Origin: Hallerella succinigenes
Lineage (GTDB): Bacteria; Fibrobacterota; Fibrobacteria; Fibrobacterales; Fibrobacteraceae
Length of the DNA: 64,000 bases
NCBI RefSeq assembly: GCF_002797675.1
Contig: NZ_PGEX01000001.1
Span: 2,976,001 to 3,040,000 of the forward strand
Direction of reading: 5' to 3'
The translations under genes and the position numbers were made by a program. The notes beneath the pieces are model-generated. The model was given only the letters and a program-made list of their open reading frames with translations, searched no databases and had not been told where the DNA came from. This document shows, piece after piece, positions 39,417 to 49,204 of this stretch; within the stretch, counting starts at the first letter, position 1, and each line of letters opens with the position of its first letter.

Positions 39417-42173
39417 TTATGGATGGAGTTGTTCCAAGGAGTCGAGCAGACTGTTTAAGCGTCTAGTCATTTGAATCGCTCCGACGGAACAGAGATGGTC
39501 GCGGTTTTGGGCATCCGCATCGGTGTAGTCGTGGTTCCCCATTTTATTTTCATCCATCAGCACAAAATTCGTATAGGTTTTCGAAAGGCTTTGGAGGCTG
39601 TCGATGAGTTCCGGAGCTTTGGAACGGCTAAGCCCGTAACGGCCAAAAGAGTTCGTTTCGACAAATTTGGGGCTCATCGGGAAAATCACACCGATGACGG
39701 TGATGTTCTTTTTGGAAGCGAGTGCAAGAATTGCTTCCAGCTCTTCCACATTGGCTTTGAAAAATTCCGGATTGTCTTCGTACCAAGTGACGATTTTATC
39801 GACGGAAGCTTCTTCTTCCCAGCCGTAGCACGCTTCATTCTTATAGCCTCGAGTTGGAATCAACCATTCGCGGTAGATGGAATTGCCTGGCGAATTTTCA
39901 GTATGTTCCGCAAGACCTGCCGGGTACCCGGATTTCCAAAATTCATGATTTTTGTCATAGACAAATCCGGGAGATTTCTTGTACGCTTTGTAGAAGTAGT
40001 TTTCGATTTCATTGGTCTTCTGTTTCCACCACATGTCGATGTCCAAAGAGACGACCAAATATTTAAGATTTGGCATGTGGTTCAAAGCGTAATTTTCGAA
40101 CAAGTAACGGGTTTCGTACAGAGAATTGGGAACGTTCGAAGCGTTGATGGCAAAATAAGCGGAGTCCAATTCTTTCGGAACAACGCCTGCATTGGAACGG
40201 GACGATCCAAGGATCAACACGTTTGCAGCATTGCGGTATTCCCAAAGCAATTCCATTTTGTAGCGCAAAATGACATCTACTGCTCCGCCTGCAGAAGTGT
40301 AGTAAACACCTGCACTGTCGCTATTCAAAAGTTCAGAAAATTTTTCCGTCCTTTTTGCCCAAAGGCAAGGATGCCACAGTTCTTCCCCTTCGACAATTTC
40401 AAAAACTTTGGCTCGACTTAGCCCGACGACGGCAATCTTTTGATGGGCCCCTGCATCATTGGCGAGCGACGCTATCGCCACGTTTGATGTAGAACCAGAA
40501 ATCCATTCAGTATGGTCAAATGTATAGCCATCTGGAGCAGGAATCACCTGTGTCAAGTTTCCCGTACTGTCTGCGACCAAAAGGGCTTTGTGCGCATTGT
40601 AAGAGGTCTCTGCAAAGCTTTGACCGATAGAGCCCCCGAAATCGAGGAAAAGCGTTCGTTTAGTTCCATCATTTGCAAGCGAAGCGTTGCAAGCCTGTTC
40701 CCCACCGTACCAGACGGTGTCTTTTCCATTTCGATGAGCGCGGAGAAGGCGTGCGCCCGAAACGGCAAATTCCGATTCGGCGTCATAGCCGTCGTGGTAA
40801 TTTCCGGAAAGAAGCTTTTCGGGAGTTCCAAACTTTCCATCGCTGAAAGGAACCTGCCACAGTGCATGGGCTTGGAATGTAGCGTCATCGGTATTGTTAC
40901 CCGCATCGTCCACGTAGCGGATGACGGTATCGCCCGAGGCGAGAATGCCCCAACGCGGAATCGCCGCGCTTTCGACATCCAGCTTTACCAAATTCGAACC
41001 TGTTTCGTTCAAATCGCGCACATACAAGCTTGAGATTCCCGAAATCCCTTCCGGCTTTGTACAAAAAGCAACTCGCTTTCCATCAGGAGAAATATCGGGA
41101 TGGAAACTGTCGATGGTATCAGCGATTTCGATTGCGGAAAGGATTGCATTGGAATAATCGATGTAAACCAGATTTCCTGTTTCATCGTTTCGGAAAGCGA
41201 GCTTTGTATGGAAAGAACCTGTATAGGAACGCATTTCGCCGGCACTGGCAAGCACGCTGATGACAGAAGAAGAAACATTCCCCGTGGAACTCATCCAGGT
41301 CGGATTGGGAATTTTTCCAATCGCCAAACGGAAACCGACGTAATCCGCCGCTGTCGAAGAGGTGACTGTGTAAACATCGCCACGGCTGTAAAGGGTTGTC
41401 GCATTCGGAGCATCGCGGTAGCTGCCGCCTTTGATGATGCGTTCGCCAAGGGTTCCGCCATCAGGAGCGCCTGCAAAATTTGAAAGTGTCGTGTCTTTGA
41501 ATTTTGAAAGCCAGTCGTTTACCCATTCGCTGACGTTTCCTGCCATATCGCAGACCGACGCACTCGTATCGGATGAGCAGACAGGGTGAACCTTGTACTT
41601 GGAATTATTGGAATTCCAACCTTTGGAAGGATTCCAATTCTTGGAGGCGACAAGAGTCCATTCCGCTTCGGTGGGAAGCCGGTAGGCTTCGACATCGGTG
41701 CGGAAAATTAAATTTCCAAGCGAAAGGCAGTGATTATCGGCGTCAAATAAGGCAGAGCCGTAAACGTATGCGGTATCGAGACCTTCCGCCTTGCTCCTTT
41801 CGTTTGCAAAAAGAATGGCGTCGTAATAGTTGACGTTGGTAATCGGCAGGGAGTCTCCCTTACAAACCACCTGCATTTTACTGTAAGTTTTGAACTCTTC
41901 ACAAGTGACTTCATGCTTGCCGATGGAAAAGTTGTAATCGAAGTCCACCTTCATCTGCGGACGTTCACTAGCGCGGGCGGTCGAATCTTGCGTGCCGAGA
42001 ATGGTTTCTGAATTTTCGGCAAAGATAAACATCATCCCTTCGAGAGTCGGATCGGTATTATTCGAATACGTGGGATCATCGACTTTTTCACTGGTTGTAT
42101 TTGGAGACGATTCCAAACAGCCTGCGAAAAAGAGGCCAAGCAAGGTAAAGAGAAAAATCTTCCAAACTTTCAC
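39417..42173 (-). CDS. Fibrobacter paralogous lipoprotein (TIGR02171), copy 1
   Basis: 918 residues. Lipoprotein signal MKVWKIFLFTLLGLFFAGC. Three parts: an FGE/SUMF1-type fold at about 45-290 (FSIGKHEVTCEEFKTYSKM, YRLPTEAEWTLVAS, CDMAGNVSEWVNDWLSK, IIKGGSYRDAPNATTLYSRG) without the catalytic cysteines of formylglycine-generating enzyme; a WD40-type propeller at 310-630 (FHPDISPDGKRVAFCTKPEG); and an SGNH-hydrolase-like domain from 655 (VLILGSSRSNAG, then DADAQNRDHLCSVGA with the D-x-H catalytic pair). The architecture fits the family TIGR02171, first described in Fibrobacter succinogenes, function unknown. Its ATG overlaps the stop of the upstream paralog by 4 bp (ATGA). Confidence 0.9.
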   Translation of the reverse strand: MKVWKIFLFTLLGLFFAGCLESSPNTTSEKVDDPTYSNNTDPTLEGMMFIFAENSETILGTQDSTARASERPQMKVDFDYNFSIGKHEVTCEEFKTYSKMQVVCKGDSLPITNVNYYDAILFANERSKAEGLDTAYVYGSALFDADNHCLSLGNLIFRTDVEAYRLPTEAEWTLVASKNWNPSKGWNSNNSKYKVHPVCSSDTSASVCDMAGNVSEWVNDWLSKFKDTTLSNFAGAPDGGTLGERIIKGGSYRDAPNATTLYSRGDVYTVTSSTAADYVGFRLAIGKIPNPTWMSSTGNVSSSVISVLASAGEMRSYTGSFHTKLAFRNDETGNLVYIDYSNAILSAIEIADTIDSFHPDISPDGKRVAFCTKPEGISGISSLYVRDLNETGSNLVKLDVESAAIPRWGILASGDTVIRYVDDAGNNTDDATFQAHALWQVPFSDGKFGTPEKLLSGNYHDGYDAESEFAVSGARLLRAHRNGKDTVWYGGEQACNASLANDGTKRTLFLDFGGSIGQSFAETSYNAHKALLVADSTGNLTQVIPAPDGYTFDHTEWISGSTSNVAIASLANDAGAHQKIAVVGLSRAKVFEIVEGEELWHPCLWAKRTEKFSELLNSDSAGVYYTSAGGAVDVILRYKMELLWEYRNAANVLILGSSRSNAGVVPKELDSAYFAINASNVPNSLYETRYLFENYALNHMPNLKYLVVSLDIDMWWKQKTNEIENYFYKAYKKSPGFVYDKNHEFWKSGYPAGLAEHTENSPGNSIYREWLIPTRGYKNEACYGWEEEASVDKIVTWYEDNPEFFKANVEELEAILALASKKNITVIGVIFPMSPKFVETNSFGRYGLSRSKAPELIDSLQSLSKTYTNFVLMDENKMGNHDYTDADAQNRDHLCSVGAIQMTRRLNSLLDSLEQLHP

Positions 42174-44851
42174 TGGAATGTCTCCAACGTCCTTAATACG
42201 GAATCCAGTCGATCCGTCAATCGCTCTGCACCAGGAGTCGCCAAGTGATCAACACCATACGCCATGGCATCGGAATAATCATGATCGCCCATTTTGTTTT
42301 CGTCCATCAGAACGAAATTCGGATATTTTTTTTGCAGAGCATTTAAGCCTTCGATAATGGAAACTGCAACCGAACGCTGGGGACCGTAACGGCCAAAAGA
42401 ACCCGTTTCTTTATACAAGGGAGACTGCGGAAAGATAATACCGACGACAGAAATTCCCCGAGCTTTTGTTAGAGTCAAGAAATTTTCCAACAGCAACCAT
42501 TGTGCGTCGATAATTTCAGGATGGATAGAAGCCCACATAGAATCCACATTGACTTCGGAAACTTCCCCCCAACCTTGAGGTTCCAAGGCGTTAAAACCTA
42601 ATGTGTTCAGATAGGTATTTCGAATATTGGGTTCTGCGTAGGAGGATTGAACCATTTGGGGGAAATAGGACGGAGTTCCATTTTTCCAATAGTGATGGTT
42701 TCTATCATAAACAGTGCCTGGGTATTTTTGGAATTGATTGAAATAAGCGTTTTCAGAAGCCTGCCAAATGTCGATATCCAAAGCGATGACAAGGGCTTTC
42801 AACTTGTGCGCATGATTCAATACGTAATTTTCCGCGATAAATAAGGTAAAAGAAAGCGTATTTCCGGGATGTCCCAAATTCACAGCAGCATAGGATGAGT
42901 CTAATTTTTGAGCGATAATTCCATCTTCCACACGTGAACTTCCCAAGCAGACCACTTCTAAAGAATCCGCCCGGTTCCAAAAAAGTTCCATCTTGACTCG
43001 CAAGAGCTGATAGACGTATTCATCTCCCTGAAAGACATAGACCCCAGCACTGTCCATGTCAAGGTCGATCTGCTGATTGGCTTCCATGGCGTCTATCCAC
43101 AAATTCGGATGCCATAGTTCATTGCCGGAAGCGATTTCCATCACAGAAGAATCCATCGTGCGAACCAAAACGATTTTAGAATGGGCTCCGTCGTTATCGG
43201 TAAGCGTCGCCACTGCATAATCCGGGCTGTTTTCCACCCATTCTGTATGATCAAACGTGTAATGTTCCGGAGCAGGAATCATCGCAGTCAAATTTCCGCG
43301 GGCATCAGATACCAAAAGTTTTTGATGTGGCAAATAAGCTTCTCCCGAAAATGCTTCCCCCGTAGAACTTCCAAAGTCGAGGAAAAGCACCTGTCGAGAG
43401 ACTTCGGAAAGGGAGACGTTGCAAGCCTGTTCCCCGTCCAGCCAAACTTCTTCACGGCCATTTACCTTTGCCCGGAGAAGTCTCGCTCCGCTGACCGCCA
43501 ACGTTCCGTCGTTCAGAACACCGCCGTTGTAAGAGCCTTCCAGGATTTTTGTCGGCGTTCCAAATGTTCCATTTGCAAAAGGAACGCTCCATGTCGAAGC
43601 TTGTTTCCATTCCACATCATTCGCATTATTTGCGGCACTTGTCACATAAACGATCTGCGTATCCGCGCCGAGAACTCGCCAACGCGGAATCGCCGCGCTT
43701 TCCACATCGAGCTTTACCAAATTCGAGCCTGTTTCGTTCAGATCGCGCACATACAAACTGGAATTTCCGGAAATCCCTTCTGGCTTGGTGCAGAAGGCGA
43801 TTTTAGAACCATCTGGAGAAATCACCGGATGGTAAACATCCAGCGTATCTACAATTTCAACAACCGTCGGATTGGAAGAGGCGAAGCGGATATATCCGAG
43901 GTTTCCCGTTTCATCATCGCGGAACGCCAAAACGGAATTCAAGGCTCCCAACTTTTTCTTTATTTCCGAGGCAGAAGTCTGTACTTGAACATTCCATTCC
44001 CAAGCAAGGCCGCCGCCTTCTTCCGGTTGCTGAATAAAATCCACAATGCCACGTACCAAACGGAATCCAACATAAGCGGCGTGCATTGCAGGCGAAACCG
44101 TGTAAACATCGCCACGATTCTTTAATTGGATGTTGGCTGCCGCATTCCGGTAGCTTCCGCCTTTGACAACCACTTCACTCAAAGAATTGGCGTGAGAGGC
44201 TCCGGCGAAATTTTCAACAGATATATCCTTAGCGCTAGAAAGCCAGTCGTTCGTCCATTCAAGGACATTGCCAGCCATGTCGCAGAGGCCATTCTTGTCT
44301 TTGGGAAGTTCGCAGACTTTATGTTTTTCAAAATCGGAATTTTCAGAAGTCCAAGCATTTTTCAACGGATTCCAACCATTTTGGGCTGCATAAATCCATT
44401 CGGCTTCTGTCGGCAAGCGGTAGCCGTTCGCTTGGAAATCGGTAGTGAATTTTTCAAGGAAAATGATGTGTCCGTCCGAGGATCGGGAAAGCCCCTCGTA
44501 GCTGTAAACGGTATCGAGTTCCATCGCCTTGGACTTTTCGTTTGCAAAAAACACGGCGTCATAGAAAGAGACGTCGGTTACCGGATAATCCTTCTCGTCG
44601 GAATCAAAAGATGCGTTCAAAACTTGCGCATATTCACCGACAGTGACTTCGTGTACATCGATGTAAAAGTTATATGAAAAACGGGACGTGATATTCGCCG
44701 CCGTAATTTGAACCGAATCCCCTTGCGAAACGATGCGTTGCATATCGTGATAGGAGGCAGACAATGTGTCTGCCGTCGAGGCTTCATTTGTACAAGAAAT
44801 CAAGCCTGCCAAACAAACAGCGAGAATCCAAAGCCAACGAAAAATCATCAT
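42170..44851 (-). CDS. Fibrobacter paralogous lipoprotein (TIGR02171), copy 2
   Basis: 893 residues from the ATG at 44851, giving lipoprotein signal MMIFRWLWILAVCLAGLISC; the frame is open to an ATG at 44884 but that would put a charged stretch before the signal. Same three parts as copy 1: inactive FGE-like fold (FYIDVHEVTVGEYAQVLNAS, YRLPTEAEWIYAAQNGWN), propeller (YHPVISPDGSKIAFCTKPEG), and SGNH-like domain (VVCLGSSRVEDG, then SDAMAYGVDHLATPGAE). The two copies share about half their residues, so this is an old tandem duplication. A role in surface glycan or protein modification is likely but unproven. Confidence 0.88.
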   Translation of the reverse strand: MMIFRWLWILAVCLAGLISCTNEASTADTLSASYHDMQRIVSQGDSVQITAANITSRFSYNFYIDVHEVTVGEYAQVLNASFDSDEKDYPVTDVSFYDAVFFANEKSKAMELDTVYSYEGLSRSSDGHIIFLEKFTTDFQANGYRLPTEAEWIYAAQNGWNPLKNAWTSENSDFEKHKVCELPKDKNGLCDMAGNVLEWTNDWLSSAKDISVENFAGASHANSLSEVVVKGGSYRNAAANIQLKNRGDVYTVSPAMHAAYVGFRLVRGIVDFIQQPEEGGGLAWEWNVQVQTSASEIKKKLGALNSVLAFRDDETGNLGYIRFASSNPTVVEIVDTLDVYHPVISPDGSKIAFCTKPEGISGNSSLYVRDLNETGSNLVKLDVESAAIPRWRVLGADTQIVYVTSAANNANDVEWKQASTWSVPFANGTFGTPTKILEGSYNGGVLNDGTLAVSGARLLRAKVNGREEVWLDGEQACNVSLSEVSRQVLFLDFGSSTGEAFSGEAYLPHQKLLVSDARGNLTAMIPAPEHYTFDHTEWVENSPDYAVATLTDNDGAHSKIVLVRTMDSSVMEIASGNELWHPNLWIDAMEANQQIDLDMDSAGVYVFQGDEYVYQLLRVKMELFWNRADSLEVVCLGSSRVEDGIIAQKLDSSYAAVNLGHPGNTLSFTLFIAENYVLNHAHKLKALVIALDIDIWQASENAYFNQFQKYPGTVYDRNHHYWKNGTPSYFPQMVQSSYAEPNIRNTYLNTLGFNALEPQGWGEVSEVNVDSMWASIHPEIIDAQWLLLENFLTLTKARGISVVGIIFPQSPLYKETGSFGRYGPQRSVAVSIIEGLNALQKKYPNFVLMDENKMGDHDYSDAMAYGVDHLATPGAERLTDRLDSVLRTLETFQ

Positions 44852-44901
44852 ATACAAGTTAGAATTTACATCCAGCTTTGGCATTTTTCAAAAAGCTTGC
44901 T

Positions 44902-46527
44902 TTATTTGTTTTTCCACAAATCGGGGTGCAAAATGTCGTTCCCAGAAGCCAAAACATGAACAGAAGAATCCCGAATGTCCAAAACGGCGATTTTTTCATG
45001 ATAATCCGACGTTAATGCATCCATGACCAATATGCGGTGATGATCCCAGACCGCATAGACGCTATCTTGATAAACGCAAGTCCATTCTGGATTTTGTTCC
45101 AAGGCTTTCGCTAACGGAATCCACAGCGGAATATAACGCACCGGAAGTAGCGCTCGCTGAATGGAAAGTGAATCGGCAAACGAAAAAAATTCCTCCGGCT
45201 TTTCTGAGAATTTTAGATAGTTTGCAAGGAAAGTGGAATCCTTTAAAATGAAACGTCCATCGGCAAAAGTTTTTACGCCAGGCAGTTTCCATTCGATGTA
45301 TCCGCCGGAGCGGTCATCGTTAAAAAGTCGAGACGACACAGACTGCGGATTTGAGCGCATAAATTCCACCGCTCCACTCGGAAGGCGTTCCGCAGAAATC
45401 GTTTTGAACGAACCGTTTTCAAAATAAGCGGGAAGGCTCCGTACGAAAGTCCCAACGACAAATGCGAAGCCCAAGACCGTAAAAATTTGGAGACTCGTCG
45501 AAAACATTTTTTTAGAAACGGAAAGGTTCTTTTCCAAGGCGCTCCGCAAAGAAAGAAGCTCGCCCGAATGTGAAAGCACGATCGAGGCAAACGGGAAAAA
45601 GAAAAGCGTCAGATTACGCTCGGCTGTAGCCGCCAAAAAAATTCCGATGACAAGCCATGCGATTTGAAAAGGCTTTGCCAAGTGGCGATGCCGTAAAATC
45701 GCAAAAGCCGAAATAAAAATGCCCACGAGCAAAGCGATCATCGCCGCCTGATTTTCTCCCTGTGCAAGCAAGGTTGTGGGAGCTCGGTTTTCTGCAATCT
45801 GCTGAGAAAAAATCTGCGAAGAAGCATTACCGCCCACAAGACGGTTCAAAAGTTCCAGCGGATATAGCCACAGCAGAACGCCCTGCGTATGAGCTAGCGG
45901 CGTTAAAAGAAGCAGGACGAAAAAGATTCCGTTCCCCACTTTTCCAGAAAGGGAAAGGTCTTGAAAAGAAAAAGCAATCGCGCAAAAGGCAAGAACAAAT
46001 CCCAACGGGAAAAGGCCCTGCATTCGCACCCAGATCCATTCCACAGCGATCAATACCACCGTCGAAAGGATCCACTTTGCCGAAATCCGTTTTTCCAGTT
46101 GCGGCAAAAGATTCCAAAAAATGCCAAGAAAAAGCATCGATAAAAGAATTGGTCGGCATTCAAACGCATAGCGGAATAAAAACGCAAAAGCGAAAAGCAA
46201 CGCAAAATGCACAGGAAGTATTTTGCGTTTAACCGGAAGAATCCACAAAAAGGCGACAAGTCCCCACAGCAGAGCCTTCAACGCCACAAGCCCGAATGTT
46301 CCTGCAAAATGTTCTACACCATAAAGCGCGAGCTGAAAATACAGATGGACATTGATCCAAGGAGATTTCGACGCTGTCCAGCAAAAGGGATCATCCGTCG
46401 CAAGTCCATTTTCCAAGAAGTCCCTTGCGCTGGCCAAATGCCACCAAATATCGGTATCGGTCAGCGGAAAAAAAGCAAAGACCGTGACGCAGATGGCAAA
46501 CAGAATTTTGGGCAATGCAGTTTTCAT
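44902..46527 (-). CDS. Polytopic membrane protein with a TIGR02171-derived C-terminus
   Basis: 541 residues, about ten transmembrane helices (ILFAICVTVFAFFPLTDTDI to FTVLGFAFVVGTFVRS at residue 355), followed by a soluble part of 180 residues. WWHLASARDFLENG and PWINVHLYFQLALYG in the first loop resemble GT-C-type or oligosaccharide-transfer membrane proteins. The last 30 residues (KIAVLDIRDSSVHVLASGND, then HPDLWKNK) match the propeller/SGNH junction of the TIGR02171 proteins encoded downstream (KIVLVRTMDSSVMEIASGNE, then HPNLW). The gene thus seems to be fused at its 3' end to a fragment of a lost third paralog. The role is probably envelope assembly. Confidence 0.8.
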   Translation of the reverse strand: MKTALPKILFAICVTVFAFFPLTDTDIWWHLASARDFLENGLATDDPFCWTASKSPWINVHLYFQLALYGVEHFAGTFGLVALKALLWGLVAFLWILPVKRKILPVHFALLFAFAFLFRYAFECRPILLSMLFLGIFWNLLPQLEKRISAKWILSTVVLIAVEWIWVRMQGLFPLGFVLAFCAIAFSFQDLSLSGKVGNGIFFVLLLLTPLAHTQGVLLWLYPLELLNRLVGGNASSQIFSQQIAENRAPTTLLAQGENQAAMIALLVGIFISAFAILRHRHLAKPFQIAWLVIGIFLAATAERNLTLFFFPFASIVLSHSGELLSLRSALEKNLSVSKKMFSTSLQIFTVLGFAFVVGTFVRSLPAYFENGSFKTISAERLPSGAVEFMRSNPQSVSSRLFNDDRSGGYIEWKLPGVKTFADGRFILKDSTFLANYLKFSEKPEEFFSFADSLSIQRALLPVRYIPLWIPLAKALEQNPEWTCVYQDSVYAVWDHHRILVMDALTSDYHEKIAVLDIRDSSVHVLASGNDILHPDLWKNK

Positions 46528-47261
46528 CGAATGCGAACTTTTTCTCTAGGATCTACCTTTTCAATCGCTAAACGGCGATTTTTATCGATGCCCGGAAAGG
46601 CCGGGAAGAGTTCGCTCGCCATTTTGTACCAGCCGAGAGCCACTTCAGCATCTGTCGAAAGGTAATAGTTGCCCATATTAAAAGCGACTAAGCCCAAAAA
46701 TTGTTTTTTATACAAAGGACGGAATTCATAACCAGACCATGAACCGTCTGCATATTTTTGACGGTATTCTTCATCCGAATAGTGATAACCTTCCCGGTTC
46801 GGTTCCATATTCGCACCGTTCACCCGAAAGAACATGTGCCCAGGAACGAGAATCGCATCGACACGCAGATTGCGCGCTTCACCCACCATCAAAGCGAGCC
46901 ATGTTGCACTGACGCAGCCTGTTTTTCCAGTTTCTAAAGATCGACCTGCCAAAATCGAAGATGGAATGGATGCCGCACCTTCGCCAGCAAATTCAAGCTT
47001 CCAAAAATCCCACATAAGGGATTTCATCGCTTTGATCGTATCCTTAGTCGCATACAGCACGCTGTCGAAATAATACAAGCCATCGTTCCACATAGGATTG
47101 CGGTCAAAACACTGCGGTTCAAAATCGTCAAAAGTACATGCAGAGGCTATCAAAGAAATGTGTTGTCCGCGCTTCGGTGCAAATACAAACATCAAAGCGA
47201 CAATCAGCATAACAAACAATGCAATGACAACCATCGATCGAAAAATGGATCTAGAGAACAT
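46524..47261 (-). CDS. Transglutaminase-like protein
   Basis: 245 residues with one N-terminal membrane anchor (SMVVIALFVMLIVALMFVFA). Cysteine-protease-fold motif: ETGKTGCVSATWLALMVGEA (Cys about residue 114) and VDAILVPGHMFFRVNG (His about 142) with a following NMEPN acid segment. This fits the SirB1/transglutaminase-like fold, acting outside the inner membrane. It probably works with the AlgX/AlgJ-like protein upstream, which it overlaps by 11 bp; the downstream gene overlaps by 4 bp. The target is unknown. Confidence 0.8.
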   Translation of the reverse strand: MFSRSIFRSMVVIALFVMLIVALMFVFAPKRGQHISLIASACTFDDFEPQCFDRNPMWNDGLYYFDSVLYATKDTIKAMKSLMWDFWKLEFAGEGAASIPSSILAGRSLETGKTGCVSATWLALMVGEARNLRVDAILVPGHMFFRVNGANMEPNREGYHYSDEEYRQKYADGSWSGYEFRPLYKKQFLGLVAFNMGNYYLSTDAEVALGWYKMASELFPAFPGIDKNRRLAIEKVDPREKVRIR

Positions 47262-49158
47262 CCCACTCCAATGGCGATTGCCAGAAATCGCGAAGAGTCA
47301 TCATGTAAATGACCAGACGCTTTGTTTTCAAGGATTTTTTGTCTTTGACCATGCGATGGCGCACAAGCGGTCCACCGCCCCAACTGGTCACAACCTGAAC
47401 ATCCAAACCGGTTGCAAAAGCGAGAAGAGAGCCAGGACCACCCGACTTTCCGTCCACAGATTCAAAGACTCCGGTGAAGGAATCGCCCATCAAAAGAATG
47501 GGAGCGTTCTTTCCACCCACATAAGGTTTTCCGTTCTTGTAAATCTTTTTAACGTCGAGGGTTTCCGGGGCAAAAGCTCCCTGCTCGGCCTGCGGAAGCT
47601 GTTGAATCAAATCGCCTTCACGTAAAATGGTCGTGTCACGCATTTCAAGCGTTCCCGGTACCGCTCCGGAATTTTCATACCAGGCGTAAGTCGTCACCTT
47701 CATCGCGAGCTGTTCCATCGTCGCAAGGAGTCCTGGTGCGGCCCAGTGCGTATCGAACTTTTGAAACGAAAAATGCTCAGCATCGTCGCTCGCGCGAGCC
47801 GCCTGCAGCGCCGGGAAAACGTCCAGAACGTCCACGCCTGCCGCAAGAAGCTTCCGGATGATGTCTCGGCCCGCAATGTCCACGCAAAGCGTATCTGCTG
47901 TACCGGAGATCATTTTGTCTGCATAAAGAGCTTCCTTGGTGGGCATCGGCACGACCAGGAACTGAATTCCTAAACTGTCGAGATATGCCTTGAGTTCCAA
48001 AAGTCTCGGAAGCGGATTGTGCAAGGAATCCTGAGCGGTAAAATCCTTGGCGAGCAACGAGTTCGCATCACGGCGAAACCAGAGCATTCCATTTGCACTC
48101 CAAGCATTTTGGCCGGCGGGAAGCGAATCAAGAACATGGGAAAGCTTCACCTTAAAGGCTTCGGTCTCTGGAGTTTCCGGACAAACGCCTTGCAGCTTTT
48201 CCAATTCCTGCGTTCTCCAAGCGGAATTCGTGTCGAGGGCACGGGTGAATTCCTTTTCGGCTACGGCTGTATCCGCCGGCTTCAAAGCGACCTTGCGGAA
48301 TTGCGGAATGTCAAAAGCGACCCATATCGGCGTCCCCATCGGATTTCCACGCATCACGGCGAAAGGCTTTGCTCCGTTCCATTCCTTGCCCACTTCGTGA
48401 ACTTCCATGTCGGTATTGAAGGTCGGATACCAGTAAGCGGCAAGCGTCTTAATCCAATCCTGAGCCATTTCCAGGTTCAAGCGCTGCGAAGTGTAACGCT
48501 TGAAAATATCGATTTCCGCTTGAGAAGGCTTCCGCTTAAGCCTTGCCCAAAACGCCTGCTTTCCTGTCCACTTTCGTGGAACGACCTGAACCCACCATGC
48601 GCCGTACTGCTTATTGGAGCCAAACAGATAGAGCTTTTCAATTTTTTGGAAATCGGCAAAGACGTTCGACTGCCCCCACTTGACGCTTTCCACGCTGCGG
48701 AAGACTTGCGCAAGAGAATCCCCCGCCCCTTTTGCATAAAGGATCTTAGAGAACGGCTCCCAGGCGATCGGATTTAGAATTTGCGCAAATTCCGGTTCTT
48801 CGGCCACAAGCGAATCAAACATCGGAAACGGATAAGCGTCGAATTCTGCGGTCAAAGGTTTTGCATTTTCCGGAAGTTCCTGCTTGCCCGCTTCACGAAT
48901 CGGATTCTGGTAATAAGCGGCAAAATCCAAAGCGGCAAGAGTCGGAAGGTCGATCGAATCCCAAACGGATACGTGGCGCAGTTCGCTATTGTTAGCCACG
49001 GAATCAATCGAAAAAGGAATGCCCATTTTTTTTACGATAACCGTCGGCTGCACACCTAAGTCGTGCAACATCACGGTTTCAGAATGCGACGCGCATCCTC
49101 CCCAAAAACTCAAAATCAAAATCAGATTGAAAACGTAAACGATAGCCCCATTTTTCAT
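47251..49158 (-). CDS. AlgX/AlgJ-type SGNH acyltransferase-like lipoprotein
   Basis: 635 residues from the ATG at 49158 with lipoprotein signal ending ILSFWGGC; a longer frame to 49317 is rejected as it has no signal. The C-terminal half has the AlgX/AlgJ SGNH fold: WFRRDANSLLAKDF, LDSLGIQFLVVPMPTKEALY, catalytic D-x-H in KFDTHWAAPG (about 474) and serine in LLMGDSFTGVFES (about 557). These enzymes transfer acetyl groups to exported polysaccharides, as in alginate O-acetylation. The N-terminal half (about 60-330) is not recognised. First gene of a five-gene operon, divergent from aguB. Confidence 0.85.
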   Translation of the reverse strand: MKNGAIVYVFNLILILSFWGGCASHSETVMLHDLGVQPTVIVKKMGIPFSIDSVANNSELRHVSVWDSIDLPTLAALDFAAYYQNPIREAGKQELPENAKPLTAEFDAYPFPMFDSLVAEEPEFAQILNPIAWEPFSKILYAKGAGDSLAQVFRSVESVKWGQSNVFADFQKIEKLYLFGSNKQYGAWWVQVVPRKWTGKQAFWARLKRKPSQAEIDIFKRYTSQRLNLEMAQDWIKTLAAYWYPTFNTDMEVHEVGKEWNGAKPFAVMRGNPMGTPIWVAFDIPQFRKVALKPADTAVAEKEFTRALDTNSAWRTQELEKLQGVCPETPETEAFKVKLSHVLDSLPAGQNAWSANGMLWFRRDANSLLAKDFTAQDSLHNPLPRLLELKAYLDSLGIQFLVVPMPTKEALYADKMISGTADTLCVDIAGRDIIRKLLAAGVDVLDVFPALQAARASDDAEHFSFQKFDTHWAAPGLLATMEQLAMKVTTYAWYENSGAVPGTLEMRDTTILREGDLIQQLPQAEQGAFAPETLDVKKIYKNGKPYVGGKNAPILLMGDSFTGVFESVDGKSGGPGSLLAFATGLDVQVVTSWGGGPLVRHRMVKDKKSLKTKRLVIYMMTLRDFWQSPLEWDVL

Positions 49159-49191
49159 ACAGAATAATATAGATAAAAGTGCTCTGTTTTC

Positions 49192-49199
49192 TAAATTTA
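49192..49199 (+). promoter_or_regulatory. TAAATTTA box 5 bp before aguB
   Basis: TAnnTTT-type box, followed by AGAAT and ATG at 49205. The spacing implies a leaderless or nearly leaderless message. Confidence 0.4.
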
Positions 49200-49204
49200 A
49201 GAAT

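Noticed and set aside
39417-44851. Formylglycine-generating enzymes in the TIGR02171 genes
   Set aside because: The FGE-like fold is there, but the catalytic cysteines after the GGS motif are missing (GGSYRDAPNATTLYSRG), and no sulfatase is nearby.
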